Below are positions 46,651 through 58,119 of a stretch of 64,000 nt of DNA, one piece after another; the first letter of the stretch is position 1, and each line of letters begins with the position of its first letter. The position numbers and the translations under genes are program-made. Source of the DNA: Phyto melanocephala. Its lineage: Eukaryota; Arthropoda; Insecta; Diptera; Rhinophoridae. The stretch spans positions 113,130,515 through 113,194,514 of the forward strand of contig OW799237.1 of NCBI GenBank assembly GCA_941918925.1. Reading direction: 5' to 3'. The notes under the pieces are model-generated. The model worked only from the letters and a program-made list of their open reading frames with translations, was not told the origin of the DNA and did not search any database.

Positions 46651-48411
46651 AATTACTGTTAGTGCTTGTGCTGGTTTTCATTGGCCACTCGTATTCATAT
46701 AAACGCGAAAATTATTAAGTTTTTAAGCCACATGATGACGAGAAATATTGAATATGAAATTTATGAATTTACTATTCTTATTTGTGGAGGTCCTTTGTAG
46801 GTTTTTTTTTTTGGAAGGCACCAGCAGGACAAATTTTAAGTTTTTTGCAATGAAATCTTAAGAAATGTACAATTCTGAATAGCTGGACTACAATTCTCTT
46901 TAAACTTCTTAAATATATTATCGATCACAGCTTCATTTATAGTTAAAGTAATGCTTAATCTTGCCTACATAACAAATGATACAAACTGTAACAAAGTTTT
47001 ACACTGACATTATTTTTATTTTTTACATTTTGATAAAATATTCTATGTCATCTTAGGGCTCTTAAGTTTGTTAATATCTTTACAGCAGAGATGATCAAAA
47101 CCATGAAGAAGGTAATATTTTAGTGTTGTTTCCTAAAGTTTACAAACACAACAAGGCTTTCGAAAAGCAAATGTAAGCTTGCAAGCCACAACAAAGCGAA
47201 ACTAAACCTTACAAATAACAACAAGATGAAAGTCAGAAACAACTATAAAAATGAAGAAAAACTTTTCTTCCACACTTTTTCAAATAAAAAAAAACTAATA
47301 AAAAAAATAACAAATAACAGCATAAACAAAGAACCAACTCAATCTTTTTGACCAAGTTTTACCTGAATGTTGAACGAATGGCTGAGTTTTCATGTTTCTT
47401 CACTTTTTTGATTTTGTTTTTATTATACGTATATTTACTCGAGGCAGGTATGTATTATGTATGTCCTGGTAATTTTTAGATATTCTTTTTAACTACATGC
47501 TGTATGCGAACAAAAGATTTTCATTTTTACATTTGGTTTTTAGTTCATACTTCACTGCTGCTGCTGCTGTGGTACAAGTGCCTTAACAATAAGGTCACGT
47601 TGTCAAAAATGAAATATAAAAAAAAATGTTGAGAGAAATTTTTATATGTGGAAATGAAAATAAAAGTAAATGATAAGCATGTTTTGTTGGTCATGTACCA
47701 AAAAAAAAAAAAAAAAAAACAAAAACACACGTTCAAAACTTCAACAGAAAAAATAACACAGTGTTTTCAGTGGATTCAAACAAATAATAAATAAATTAAA
47801 TTAAGGGTAAATATTAAGTTAAGGCTTTAACAGCAATTATCTTAAAAGCATTTGAACGTTAAGAAAAATATTTTGCGCGAATTTTTATAGCCAACTAATG
47901 TCCAACTGTCTGTCCGTTAAAAGCATTATATATACTTACAAACAAAAGTAACCAGGTTTATGAAAATAAAATTAATATAAAAAAAAAATAAGAAATACTT
48001 TTAGCTCCGAATTATTACAATAAAAAAATTTAAGAAACAGAAAATATATAGGGAACCACGAGCCAATAAAGCCTGATTATATAACACCCTACCTACATCA
48101 TTATTCTTTAATTTATTTTTTAAGCAATATCTTCCGCTAAGTAGAGACTTATTTTATATTTTACATTTTTGTTAGGAATGGTTTTGTTAGTGGCTGACAA
48201 TCTTTTATTGATAAAAAAATGTTTTTTTTCTCCCCCACCTCGCTCTTTATCTCATAGAATACTTACTAAGCCCATATCGCTTCAGAGAAAATTTTTTTCA
48301 AATAACTTTATAAAACTAGGCAGTTTAGGTAATTGGGGACTAAAGACGCAAAGCTATTGTTTAAAATTTTTTTTTTATAATTTTTTGTTTTTTGTTTAGA
48401 TTTGAATTTTG
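46651..48411. other. No gene identified; small element fragment near 47,885
   Basis: CCAACTGTCTGTCCGTTAAA at about 47902-47921 with AAGCATTATATATACTTAC looks like a broken mini-me-type tract. A CTGCTGCTGCTGCTG run lies at about 47552-47568. No gene recognised. Confidence 0.4.
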
Positions 48412-49363
48412 TATACCCTTCACACAAAAGTGAAAGAGGGTATATATTGGTTTGTCATTCAGTGTGAAATTTCTTACAATTTTCATTTCCGGCCCCATAA
48501 AGTATATATTTTCTGAAAGCTTATGAATAGGGGAGTTGATTTAGCTCTGTCAGTGTATCCGCCTGTCGTTGCGTATGTTGAAATCAACTTTTTGAGGCCC
48601 CCGACATCGCCTGGACCCGGGTGAGGTATTAAAATATCAGAAATATTCGGGAGTAGATCGGTATTGGAAATCAAAAACATCGCTACATAAGCAACTGAGA
48701 CATGAGCAAAAAACCACGACCACCTCAGTTTTTTTTCCACAACACAACATACATACATACAAACGTGATACACGTGGTAAACGTGGTATCCCAGCTGAGC
48801 CAAAAAATTTTTTTTTTGTATTTTTAAATTATTACATTTGAACTTTTCTTAATTTGTATTATATTTTATATTAGGCTATAAGTTCTATGTGATAATGACA
48901 GAATATCTAGGAAAAGTTAGTTATCCGATACTAGCTGAGTGGAATGCATTTTCGAAACCAGCTACGGTTTCATCATCAACACTCTTTTGATCAGAACTAT
49001 AAATGTTGTGTGTAAATATCAACTATTTAACTCTGCGTTTTATTGAAAATTGAAATATAGAATTATTTGTTCTAATTGATTTATGTCTTTTATATAACAT
49101 TGAGTTAGTACGAAATTTACCAACATCTGTTTTTCCTGTATTCTTTTTGCGCGTCATTTCTTTCTTATATTTTTGTTTTTATTTTATATTTTATTTATAT
49201 TTTTATTATTTTTTTTTATTTATTTTTTTACGCAAATTTATAATTTTACAATGGGATGTTTTTATATATGTATGATTTTTATATGTATGTACGTATTTCA
49301 TATGAGATGAATGGTGATACAAACTATTGTTATTGCATGACTACATGTTGTGAACGTTATATA
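48412..49363 (-). mobile_element. Mini-me-like element, copy 6 (interrupted)
   Basis: End hairpin TATACCC-TTCACACAAAAGTGAA-AGAGGGTATA, TTTGTCATTCAGTGTG, core TTTCCGGCCCCATAAAG, CCCCGACATCGCCTGG, ACCCGGGTGAGG, ACCACGACCACCTC and a shortened tRNA-like motif (TATCCCAGCTGAGCC) at about 48787. About 340 bp then do not belong to the family (48830-49170). The element resumes with a T-rich tract, ACAATGGGATG, (TATG)n, GAGATGAATGGTGATAC and CATGACTACATG. The final hairpin end is lost. Confidence 0.75.
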
Positions 49364-51405
49364 TTTAATTGTTTTCGCATGTTGAACATATGCTCGGAAA
49401 TGCGAACGCAAATGTCAAAATCAGTCACTTGCTCTTTTGTTTTCGAGTGGTTAAAATACTTTACAAAAAAAGAGTTAATAAAGCATTGTATTGAAATCTG
49501 GTTTGATTTACATTGTTATACGTTTAACATTTTTCTTGGTTACTTTTAATGACGGTGTTTTATTAATCAACATGTATCAGCAATAGAAAAAATTGAATTT
49601 AATTCTCCATCATCTGCTGATGAGAACTGATGATATTAAGAGCTGTTTTAGTGGTATAATCGGCTTTATTCATCTATAAATCTAATGAGTATTAAGTATT
49701 TTTTATTAAAATATAAATTTCATTTAATGCTTATGTTATAGTTATAATTTCAGGCAACAACAAATATTATTGTCAATGTTGACTAATTTTTTACGCTCAT
49801 GGTATAGAGCATAAGAATAATTATATGCAAACACGCAGACATACATTAACATGCCCTGTAGTTATAGAATATCCGCTTCGTATCTTTGCGGTTAGCCAAT
49901 TAGTTACCAAGATCTTAATAAACGAAAAATCGAAATCCATGAATGTCCTAAAAAGCAATTGTAAATTGTAAACGTCTAAAGACAGAATGGATAGCAGACC
50001 ATCAGGGTATTATTATAAAAAAAACAGATATATTATAAAAAATATTATTATTTTTAAAAACCATATCCCTGACAAATGCTCAACCCTTTCGAAGGTTTAA
50101 AAATGAACTTAAAGTTTGGACGATGGAGGATAACGTAAAAAAGTGTTGTCGGTAAGTTGACAAACATACTATGGGGTGATCTAATTCTTAAAAAATCAAA
50201 GGTTATTCTGAACTTGAGTAGGTTAAGCACTTAGGAGACTAACTATAGTTAAATAACAGGTTACATGTTGATGTGAACTCAGCTAGCTTGTATAGGACTA
50301 TCGGATATAACGAGCATGAATGAACGAGAGAATCAATTTTGGCAACATTACCTCTATCAGTGTTCTATATAATTTTCGAAAGCTGTGTTTTGTTTCAGCA
50401 TCTAAAATTGTTTATTATATTCATATCAATTACAAGTCTTAATTAAAAAAATTTTTTAATCGATTTTTTTTCGATAACCTTTAATTATTTGGGGTCAATA
50501 AAACAAACGAAAAAGCAGAATTTAAAATAAAAATGAATAACATTTATTCTGTCGATTAGTGGGTGCAAAAAATTCGTTAGCACGTTATACCCTTTATTTA
50601 GAAGTACTTGATGTGATTAATATATAAGCTTAGACTTAGACTTTGAATGGTTTTAATCATATATTAATCAGAAGTTAATTCACTCTTGATTTTAAAATTG
50701 CTTGTATTAATAATCTACCTTTTGTTTCATAAATTTTCCCTTTGTAAGAAACCTTAGATCAACTAAACAAAAATTTCAACATAAACTCCACGAACTGTAG
50801 GGTCTGGTCAAAAGACCTGGACAAAAAAACGTGGTTATTTCGTATATAAATTATAACAGTGCGTAAAATTCAAAAGGGAACAATTACTGTCATACAAATA
50901 ATGATTTATAATACAGTCAGTATGAATAAGTAAAAACATTGTAAAAAAATAATTATAAAATAAACCAAAATGGAAAAAATTTATATTTATTTTACGCACA
51001 CACGTTATAATTTCTATAGATAATTTTACATAATCACATTACTAGACCTTGACATATCTTTGAATACAGTTGTCCGCCTAAAAAAAAATCGATTTCTCTA
51101 CAAAATTTTTTTACACAAAAAACGACATTAAACAAATAACATTTCTTAGAGACAGAGTAAAAGGACAAAATAAAATGAGTTGTTCACATAAGGAACACGT
51201 AACATTGTGAACACATACCCCTGCAAAAGGAATGTGTGTTTTGTTTTCTTTTTAATTTCGAAAAATTTTTTTACTCTTGTTATGAAGGTCACGAACATTT
51301 TATAGAGCGACCAGTTATAAGGTCGTAAAATAATCTTATTATTGTTTTTGCTTGTTTGTTTGTTAGACATACTTATCTAATCAGTCATAATTATGTTATT
51401 ATAAA
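49364..51405. other. No gene identified
   Basis: AT-rich; no domain or repeat recognised. Confidence 0.45.
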
Positions 51406-51925
51406 AACAAATAGGAGCACTTTATTCGGTTGAGTCGAATTTTTGACATTCACCACCAATTTTGTGTACACTTTTATAGCACAAAATATATTTTTTTTTT
51501 GTTAACTGTAATCGCTATGGAATAATCTCTTTATACTAAAATATGTATCACTTTTTTTGTATAACTTTGATATGCTGTTAAAATTTTTTCGTTAATTTAG
51601 TCTTTCAATGAAAGTGGGCGTTAAAATAGGCGTGTCAATAAAATTTCTGCTAATAAATAAAACTGAGATATTTCAATATAGTCCTTTATTCTTCCAAAAA
51701 TATTGTCCGTAGAGAAATTATATGAATTTAAGTTAAAGCGTTATAAGGCAGAAAGGCGTTAAAACGAGCGTGTCAGCTTAATTTTTTGACATAACAATGG
51801 CATTGAATAGAAAGCTTTATGTACGAAATTTAATCACCACACCTCTATTTGATTTTGAGATAAAGCTTTATATGGAGGTGAGCGTAAAAGTGGGTGTGTC
51901 ACATATATTTTCCGTTAGAATCACA
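51406..51925. mobile_element. Family IV repeat
   Basis: Head AACAAATAGGAGCAC followed by a hairpin ATTCG-GTTGAGT-CGAAT, CACCACCAATTTTGTG, TTTTATAGCACAAAAT and TGGAATAATCTCTTTATACT. The units then have GTGGGCGTTAAAATAGGCGT, GTCAATAAAATTT and TTCCAAAAATATTGTCCG. These units are inverted relative to those of 45877-46650. The presence of the mini-me-style head and hairpin links the two families. Confidence 0.6.
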
Positions 51926-52203
51926 CATAAAATATTGTCAGTTTAATTACGTTTTAAATTTTGAATATACCGAAAAATACACTGCGCGGTATAAATTTTC
52001 GTACATTTTGATCTAAAACTCCTTACCTAATGCTTAGATTTAAGCGACTTCAAGAGTAAAATATTTTTTTACTTAGAAAATATACTTTCGAAATTTCACG
52101 CTTTACGTCAGTGCGTTTAGATACAATTGCATTTTATTCGATGTTGGCTGAAACCACATGCCGTCCATTAAGGTTAAATTTTTACAAGCCCATTTCTTTT
52201 TTT
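51926..52203. other. Spacer, nothing identified
   Basis: AT-rich; no feature recognised. Confidence 0.4.
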
Positions 52204-52909
52204 TATACCCTTCACCTGTGGTGCACATGGGTATAAATAGGTTTGTCATTCCGTTTGTAATTTCTACAATTTTCATTTCCGACCCCATAAAGTATATATT
52301 TTCTGAGAGCTTATGAATAGAGGAGTCGATTAAGCCCTGACCGTCTGTCCGTCTGCCCGTCTGTCCGTGTGTTGGTTGAAATCAACTTTTAGAAGCAACT
52401 ATTTGTTCCTCAAATCTGTATTTGGTATCAATCTCTTGGAAATATCCGGGAATGAATTGCTATTGAAATTCAGCACAATCGCCCCATAAATTTCTGAGAT
52501 ATGAGCAAAAAACCACGACCACCTCGTTTTTTTTCACAATTACAACAACATACATACATACTGGTTAAAGTAAACGTGTCATCGAATTCCAGCTGAGCCA
52601 AATAAATTTTATTTTATTTTTTTTAAATTATTATATTTTTTATTTTATTATTTTTTTTATATAGTTTTTTATTTTTTTTTAAATTTTTTAAATTTTTTTT
52701 TAAATTTTTTTTTTTTTTTTTAATTTTTTTTATTATTTTATTTTTATTTTTAATATATTTTTTTTGTAATTTTTTTTGGTATGTTTTTTACATGTATGTA
52801 CGTATTTTATATGAGATGAATGGTGACACAAGCAATTGTTATTGCATGACTACTCGTTGTGAAGGGTATATAAGATTCTGCACGGCCGAATATAGCACTG
52901 TTACTTGTT
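52204..52909 (-). mobile_element. Mini-me-like element, copy 7
   Basis: End hairpin TATACCCTT-CACCTGTGGTGCAC-ATGGGTATA, TTTGTCATTCCGTTTGTAAT, core TTTCCGACCCCATAAAG, GTCTGTCC tract 52342-52368, AATATCCGGGAATGAATTGC, TCTGAGATATGAGC, ACCACCTCG, ACTGGTTAAAG, a tRNA-like motif TCATCGAATTCCAGCTGAGC at 52579, T-rich core, GGTATGTTTTTTACATGTAT, GAGATGAATGGTGACAC, hairpin ATTCTGC-ACG-GCCGAAT, CTGTTACTTGTT. It belongs to the same subfamily as copies 4 and 8 but has the uninverted central block. Confidence 0.85.
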
Positions 52910-53171
52910 TTTATTATTATTTTTCTTTAGTCGATTTCGTTTTAATTAAACAATGTAGATTTTGTAATGTTTCGTATCTTCGGTACTGCAATATAAATTC
53001 TCTTGGTCTTAGGACAGAACAAGTGATATATAAAGAAATAAATAAATTAGGAATTAAAAAAAATTACCAATATTTCAAGATATTTTAAAAATTAAAATAC
53101 AAAAAAAAACGATGTGTCTTTTAGGTTGTTCATTTTAATGTAAAGTTCCAAATTCAAGGTGTTTCAGTATA
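52910..53171. other. Spacer, nothing identified
   Basis: AT-rich; no feature recognised. Confidence 0.4.
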
Positions 53172-53173
53172 TA

Positions 53174-53250
53174 TAAAAAATCAAGTTAGAGTCCTATATT
53201 CGGTAGTGCCTAATCTGATATACTCTATTACATCATGCATAGGTGTATGA
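53174..53250 (+). mobile_element. Mini-me-like head fragment
   Basis: TCAAGTTAGAGTCCTATATT, CGGTAGTGCC, TAATCTGATATACTC and ATCATGCATAGG match the head and hairpin of the family with several substitutions. Nothing of the element follows. Confidence 0.5.
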
Positions 53251-53741
53251 CTTCATTCTGGATTTTACATTTAATGTTAAACGCTATCATGAATATATCT
53301 ACTAGTCACTTAATTCACATTCATATGATATTCATATTGAGATGGTTAAAACAAATTATCCGTCATTTTGTTGCGGTCGCGATCTTGGATTATAATATTT
53401 TTTATAGTTTACTCTACCGTTCGTTTAAAATCAATATTTTGGGTTGAATGGGACAAAGCAAAAACTACTATGTTTGATCCATATATCCGAAATTTGATAA
53501 CAATATTGCAGGAGCTAAAGCGGATAAATTTTTAATTGCTTTATTTGATTTGATGTGATGTGATATGATGTTCCATCATGGATTTTGTGTGCATTATATT
53601 CTGCAAGTCACTTAATAGCCACACCAGTCCTCTCGGTTGTCGAAAGGATTAGAAAATATGATTTTCGTTTGCGTATTTGAGGAAAAACAACGAAGCATTT
53701 GTGTTTTAGTGCGTATATCTTAGTTAATTACAAGTTTTTCT
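53251..53741. other. No gene identified
   Basis: AT-rich flank of the LINE insertion; the words TGGATTTT and AGTCACTTAAT recur at about 53262/53310 and 53579/53608, suggesting a diverged duplication. Confidence 0.4.
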
Positions 53742-53746
53742 CAGAA

Positions 53747-53752
<6 letters not shown>
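53742..53752. repeat. Target-site duplication, 3' side of the jockey element
   Basis: CAGAAATATTT precedes the poly(T) (minus-strand A tail). The same 11 bases follow the 5' end at 58247-58257. The last two T cannot be separated from the tail. Confidence 0.85.
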
Positions 53753-53785
<33 letters not shown>

Positions 53786-53795
53786 CAAACTAATA

Positions 53796-53801
53796 TTTAT
53801 T
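53796..53801 (-). terminator. Polyadenylation signal of the jockey element
   Basis: AATAAA on the minus strand, about 10 bases before the A tail. The spacing is somewhat short but typical for LINE tails. Confidence 0.6.
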
Positions 53802-53940
53802 GTATCTTCATATATGTTTATGAACTAACAATAAGTAATCAAATCTTAAATCTATAATTAGTAGATGAAAGTCCAGCCAATGCCAGACAAAATCTGGTTT
53901 TCGAAATTAAAATAAATTGTAGAGATTGCGATTATTTAGT

Positions 53941-56583
53941 TCATCTAAGAGAGATGGTGTCCCTTCTTCTCAAACGAACATGTCCGCGATATTGTAAGAT
54001 GTTTCGGCCAAGTGGGTTGGGATGAGTTTCCAGCTTTTTTAAGTAGCGGCCAACGTGTCTAGTGATTTCGCTTTTTATCAAAGGAACATCAAGATCTTTA
54101 TGTAAATTGCTGTTTTTTATGTACCAAGGGGCAACGGTTATCATTCGTAGTATTTTATTTTGACGTCGTTGAATTTTTTCTATGTTGGAGGAGGATGCAG
54201 TTCCCCATAATTGAATACCGTAACACCAAATTGGCTTCAAAATTGAGTTGTAGAGCAACAGTTTGCAATCGAGCCTTAATATCGAATTTCGACCTATAAG
54301 CCAATGTATTTGAGCAGTCCTTAATTTCAATTGGGTCAACTTTGCATCTATATGATTTTTCCATGTGAGACGGCGATCCAAGTGAATACCAAGGTATTTA
54401 ACGTGAGAGTGTTGTGGCACCACCTGGTTATTAATAAAAATGGGGGGACAAGATTCCCGACGTAAAGTGAATGTTATATGTGAACATTTAAGTTCATTTA
54501 TTTTTATTCCCCATTTTTTAGCCCACTTCTCAACATCGGTTATATGGTGCTGTAGTTGGCTTGAGGCATCTTTTGGATCTTTATGAGTGCTGAGAAAAGC
54601 CGTGTCGTCAGCGAATGTTGAAGTATGGGTTAAACTGCTTGTTGGCATGTCTGCTGAATATATTAAATATAACATTGGACCTAAAATACTCCCCTGCGGT
54701 ACTCCAGCCAGGATTGGTTGGGGGCAGCTAACAACGTCTCCTTCTTTTATAAGAAACTGGCGACCGATAGTGTATGTTTGTAGAAGATTGAGAACATTAA
54801 CTGGGAAGTTATGCTTCAATTTATGTAAGAGGCCTTCATGCCAAACTTTGTCGAAGGCTTGAGAAACATCAATAAATAGACCCGAACAGTACTTCTTTTC
54901 TTCAAAGGCTTTTCTTATAACTTGTACCAGTCGGTGAGTTTGTTCGATAGTACTATGTTGTTTTCTGAAGCCAAACTGGTGATCTGGAATGCAGTTGTTA
55001 ACATTCAATATCGGTATCAATTTCGCTATTATCATCTTTTCGAACAATTTTGACATTGTTGGCAATAGACTAATTGGCCTATACGACTCAACTTTTGAGG
55101 GATCTTTACCCGGCTTAGGGATCATCTTGACCAATGCAACTTTCCATTCTGACGGGAAGTAATCAAGGCGAACGATAGCGTTAAAAAGAAAGAGAATAAT
55201 TCTTTTTGCGGTGCGAGGCAACTGCAAAAGCATTTTATTACTGATTTTGTCAATGCCAGGAGCTTTTCTGATATTTAAGTTGTCAATAGCCTTAACAACC
55301 TCTACGTATTGAAATTTTATTTCTACAGGTGGTCTTTCAACAACAGGTGGTAGTTCACTGATGTCAGTACTTACATTGGGAGTGAATACATTCTTTAAAT
55401 GACTTGCGAAAAGGTTACATTTTTCTTCGTCATTTCTCGCCCAACTGCCATTTAAATTGCGAAGTGGGGGTTTTGAGGTCACGGGTCCCCTGAGTTTACT
55501 AGCTGCGCGCCATAACGAATAATTGGACTGAGTAGTTGCATCTAGACCTTTCAGATAATTATTAAGAGAAGCTTCTCTTTGTGATTCTAGCAGTTTCCTA
55601 AGCTTTTTTGTACATTCTCTTAAAGTAATTTTAAGTTGGGGCGATCTGTGTTGCTGCCATTCTCTTCTGACTCTTCTCTTTTCAGACAAAAGTTCTTGTA
55701 CATCTGAAGAATAAATACGAGTGTACCTGGGCTGACGAAAAGTATAGGAAGCATGTTCCGCGGCACTTTTCATTTGCTCTTTGAGGTTGCCAATACATGA
55801 GTCGATGTCTGCTGTAGTTCTTAGAAGCAAATTTTCTGTACAATGTGTGCTGATGTACTTTTTATATTTTAACCAATTAACTCGTGTGGAAAATAGTTTC
55901 TCCGTTAACCTTTGGTGAGGATTGCAGATAGTGACAATGGTTGGTGAGTGATCCGACGAAAGCTCCAGCGATGCTTCCGCCTCAATAAGTTCAGAGTTTA
56001 TTCCTTTCATAACGCCGAAATCAATAAGGTCAGGGACTTTACGAGCATCAGTAGGCCAATAAGTAGGCTGTCCGGTTGAAATAACGTTAAGTCTCAATTC
56101 AGAAATGGAATCATATAAATTGCGGCCTCTGGGACTAATAAGTCGTGAACCCCAAAAAGTATGCTTTGCGTTGTAATCGCCAGCTGCTATGAACCGAGCA
56201 CCGAGTGACTTATAAAACTCTATATATTGACTTTTCGTTATTGCTAACCTTGGAGGAGAATACACTGACGATATTATTAGATTTTGGCCAAAGTCAACTA
56301 CACAGATGTTTGTTGCCTGTAGATGACTTTCAGAAAGACCAGCCAATAAATGGTGTTTTATTCTGGATTTGATCAAGATTGCTGACCCACCACAAGATCT
56401 ATCTCTGGGGTCCTTGGTGTCGTAAAAAGTGTATCCATTTATTTTGAAAGTACTTCTTGATGTCATGTGAGTCTCGGAGATCAGCATTATATCAATTTTG
56501 TTGTTCACAAGGAAACACTCAAGTTCGTTTTTATGTTGGCGTATGCCGTTTGCGTTCCAGAAACATATTTTTAGACAGTTCAT
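53941..56583 (-). CDS. Jockey-clade ORF2: endonuclease and reverse transcriptase
   Basis: 880 residues; carries out target-primed reverse transcription of the element RNA. The N-terminal APE-type endonuclease (about 1-220) has FWNANGI (8-14), ISETHM with E37, GGSAIL (65-70), SVYSPP (106-111), GDYNAKHTFWG (135-145, with D136 and N138), DLIDF (185-189) and SSDHSP (209-214, with the catalytic D-H pair). The reverse transcriptase (about 430-740) has KAPGIDKISNKML (440-452), SYRPISLLP (500-508), LFIDVSQAFDKVWH (569-582, first Asp D572), GVPQGSILGP (627-636) and FADD (657-660). The C-terminal 140 residues contain YGIQLWG and RRQNKILRMI, as in jockey-like proteins. There is no RNase H domain. Length is close to the roughly 900 residues usual for the clade. 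The ATG overlaps the ORF1 stop as ATGA, suggesting reinitiation. Nothing is missing; it is likely active or recently so. Confidence 0.95.
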   Translation of the reverse strand: MNCLKICFWNANGIRQHKNELECFLVNNKIDIMLISETHMTSRSTFKINGYTFYDTKDPRDRSCGGSAILIKSRIKHHLLAGLSESHLQATNICVVDFGQNLIISSVYSPPRLAITKSQYIEFYKSLGARFIAAGDYNAKHTFWGSRLISPRGRNLYDSISELRLNVISTGQPTYWPTDARKVPDLIDFGVMKGINSELIEAEASLELSSDHSPTIVTICNPHQRLTEKLFSTRVNWLKYKKYISTHCTENLLLRTTADIDSCIGNLKEQMKSAAEHASYTFRQPRYTRIYSSDVQELLSEKRRVRREWQQHRSPQLKITLRECTKKLRKLLESQREASLNNYLKGLDATTQSNYSLWRAASKLRGPVTSKPPLRNLNGSWARNDEEKCNLFASHLKNVFTPNVSTDISELPPVVERPPVEIKFQYVEVVKAIDNLNIRKAPGIDKISNKMLLQLPRTAKRIILFLFNAIVRLDYFPSEWKVALVKMIPKPGKDPSKVESYRPISLLPTMSKLFEKMIIAKLIPILNVNNCIPDHQFGFRKQHSTIEQTHRLVQVIRKAFEEKKYCSGLFIDVSQAFDKVWHEGLLHKLKHNFPVNVLNLLQTYTIGRQFLIKEGDVVSCPQPILAGVPQGSILGPMLYLIYSADMPTSSLTHTSTFADDTAFLSTHKDPKDASSQLQHHITDVEKWAKKWGIKINELKCSHITFTLRRESCPPIFINNQVVPQHSHVKYLGIHLDRRLTWKNHIDAKLTQLKLRTAQIHWLIGRNSILRLDCKLLLYNSILKPIWCYGIQLWGTASSSNIEKIQRRQNKILRMITVAPWYIKNSNLHKDLDVPLIKSEITRHVGRYLKKLETHPNPLGRNILQYRGHVRLRRRDTISLR

Positions 56584-58106
56584 GGCCTATTTAGTATAGC
56601 CTGCAGTAGCGTGGACTGCATTTTTTGCATCTCCTGCATCATGCTGGTCGTATTCGTCATAAAAAGATTCATTGAATTGATCAGATTCTCCAACATACCT
56701 TCTAGGCGACTAAAAATGGAACTTGATTGTTCAGTGGTCGGCATCTCTTTTTGCATTGTCGGTTGGTTAGTTTTAAGAATAGAGGCATATGACATTTGAT
56801 TTGAGGCTGCGTGTGTCAAGACGGGTATATTTGTAATAGGTGGTTTTTGTGACTGTCCAGCAACAGAAACACTTTTGTTGGTCAAAGAACGTTTGACGAC
56901 CTCAAAAACAGGGCATCCTCTATAGTTGGCAGTGTGATTACCACCGCAATTGCTGCATTTTTTAACCTTAGGGTCGTTCCTGGCTTTGTTGCACTTAGAT
57001 GTCTCATGCAAATCTCCACACACAACACAAACAGTAGGCAATTTACAGTAAGTTTTGGTATGACCATATTCTTGGCAGTTTAAGCACTGTACCGGACCAG
57101 TTCGTTTATGTGGCTCTTCCACAGTAACTCTACGGTGCATGATGTATTTTAGTTCGTAAATGGGGTGCGTTTCACTTTTCTTTAGCTTCATGTCATTAGG
57201 CTCCAATTCCACTCGGAAAAGTGGTTGTGGGATCCTTTCCCTGTTCCTAATGTTGGATACCGCTTTGACATTAAAGCCCTTGTTGATTAAACACAGTTTT
57301 AACTCCTGAGGATCAACATCAGAATCAATACCCTTGATAACGACTTGGAGGCCTTTTGCACTTTTAAGTTGGTAAGTATAAAAGTTCTTTTTATGCCTCT
57401 CCAGCTCGGAAACTGTTTTGCGATAATCGCCTTCACAATTAACTTGAATTTTTGTCTCGCTGATGTTCCCACGTTTCAATGGCGTCACATAAAAAGAGTT
57501 TTCTCCAATCAAAGAAATTAACATCTTAACTAGATTATTTGAGTTCTTTTCTCTTAAATAAATTGGAGGCGGCTTAATAGATTTGTGCAATGCATTTGGG
57601 GCGTCAATTTCTTCTTGGAGTATAGCAAAACGATTTTGGGATCTGGGTTTTTCACTGTCTTTTGTAATTTTTGCAGCTGATGCGATTTCCGCAGATTTTG
57701 GGCTTCTGCCTCTTTTCAAAACTGTAATGTAACGGTCCATTCCTACCTGTGTTTTGGGTTTTTCTACTGCAACTATTATGCTTTTTGGACTTGGCGTGGC
57801 TTTTGCAGCAGTTGTCACTCCTCCAGCACTGGACAGCGAACACCGGGATGAGGACAAACGTTCCGAACTTCTTAATGGTATATTCAAGTCAGATTTAGCT
57901 AAGTTTCCACCTTGCTCAATACACTTATTTAAGTTTGGCGCACTAGCACTTAATTTTATAGCTGGAGTAATTTTAGGTTTCACGGTTAAATAATTTCTAT
58001 TAAATTCCGGATCTCTAATGTTTTCAAAACAGGCACTGTCGGAGCTTAATACAATATGAGCATTTCGACCGCTGTGCTCAGTTACATTTTTGGAGTTTTC
58101 ACTCAT
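56580..58106 (-). CDS. Jockey-clade ORF1: CCHC nucleic-acid-binding (Gag-like) protein
   Basis: 508 residues; expected to coat element RNA and escort it to the nucleus. The N-terminal 160 residues are Ser/Lys/Pro-rich and look disordered. From about 178 to 335 comes a folded region (starting PPIYLRE, containing VVIKGIDSDVDPQELK and the LEPNDMKLKK...YELKYIMHRRVTVEE stretch) that resembles the RRM-like and pre-zinc-knuckle domain of arthropod LINE ORF1 proteins. Three zinc knuckles follow: C341-C344-H349-C354 (CX2CX4HX4C), C360-C363-H367-C372 (CX2CX3HX4C) and C384-C387-H391-C398 (CX2CX3HX6C). The C-terminus is Met/Gln-rich and could form a helix (465-505). The first ATG follows the A-rich leader directly, and I see no upstream ATG competing in the same frame. 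Confidence 0.92.
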   Translation of the reverse strand: MSENSKNVTEHSGRNAHIVLSSDSACFENIRDPEFNRNYLTVKPKITPAIKLSASAPNLNKCIEQGGNLAKSDLNIPLRSSERLSSSRCSLSSAGGVTTAAKATPSPKSIIVAVEKPKTQVGMDRYITVLKRGRSPKSAEIASAAKITKDSEKPRSQNRFAILQEEIDAPNALHKSIKPPPIYLREKNSNNLVKMLISLIGENSFYVTPLKRGNISETKIQVNCEGDYRKTVSELERHKKNFYTYQLKSAKGLQVVIKGIDSDVDPQELKLCLINKGFNVKAVSNIRNRERIPQPLFRVELEPNDMKLKKSETHPIYELKYIMHRRVTVEEPHKRTGPVQCLNCQEYGHTKTYCKLPTVCVVCGDLHETSKCNKARNDPKVKKCSNCGGNHTANYRGCPVFEVVKRSLTNKSVSVAGQSQKPPITNIPVLTHAASNQMSYASILKTNQPTMQKEMPTTEQSSSIFSRLEGMLENLINSMNLFMTNTTSMMQEMQKMQSTLLQAILNRP

Positions 58107-58115
58107 TCACAAATA

Positions 58116-58119
<4 letters not shown>

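Noticed and set aside
53941..58106. LTR retrotransposon or endogenous retrovirus
   Set aside because: No long terminal repeats, protease, integrase or envelope. The A tail, the APE endonuclease and the jockey order identify a LINE.
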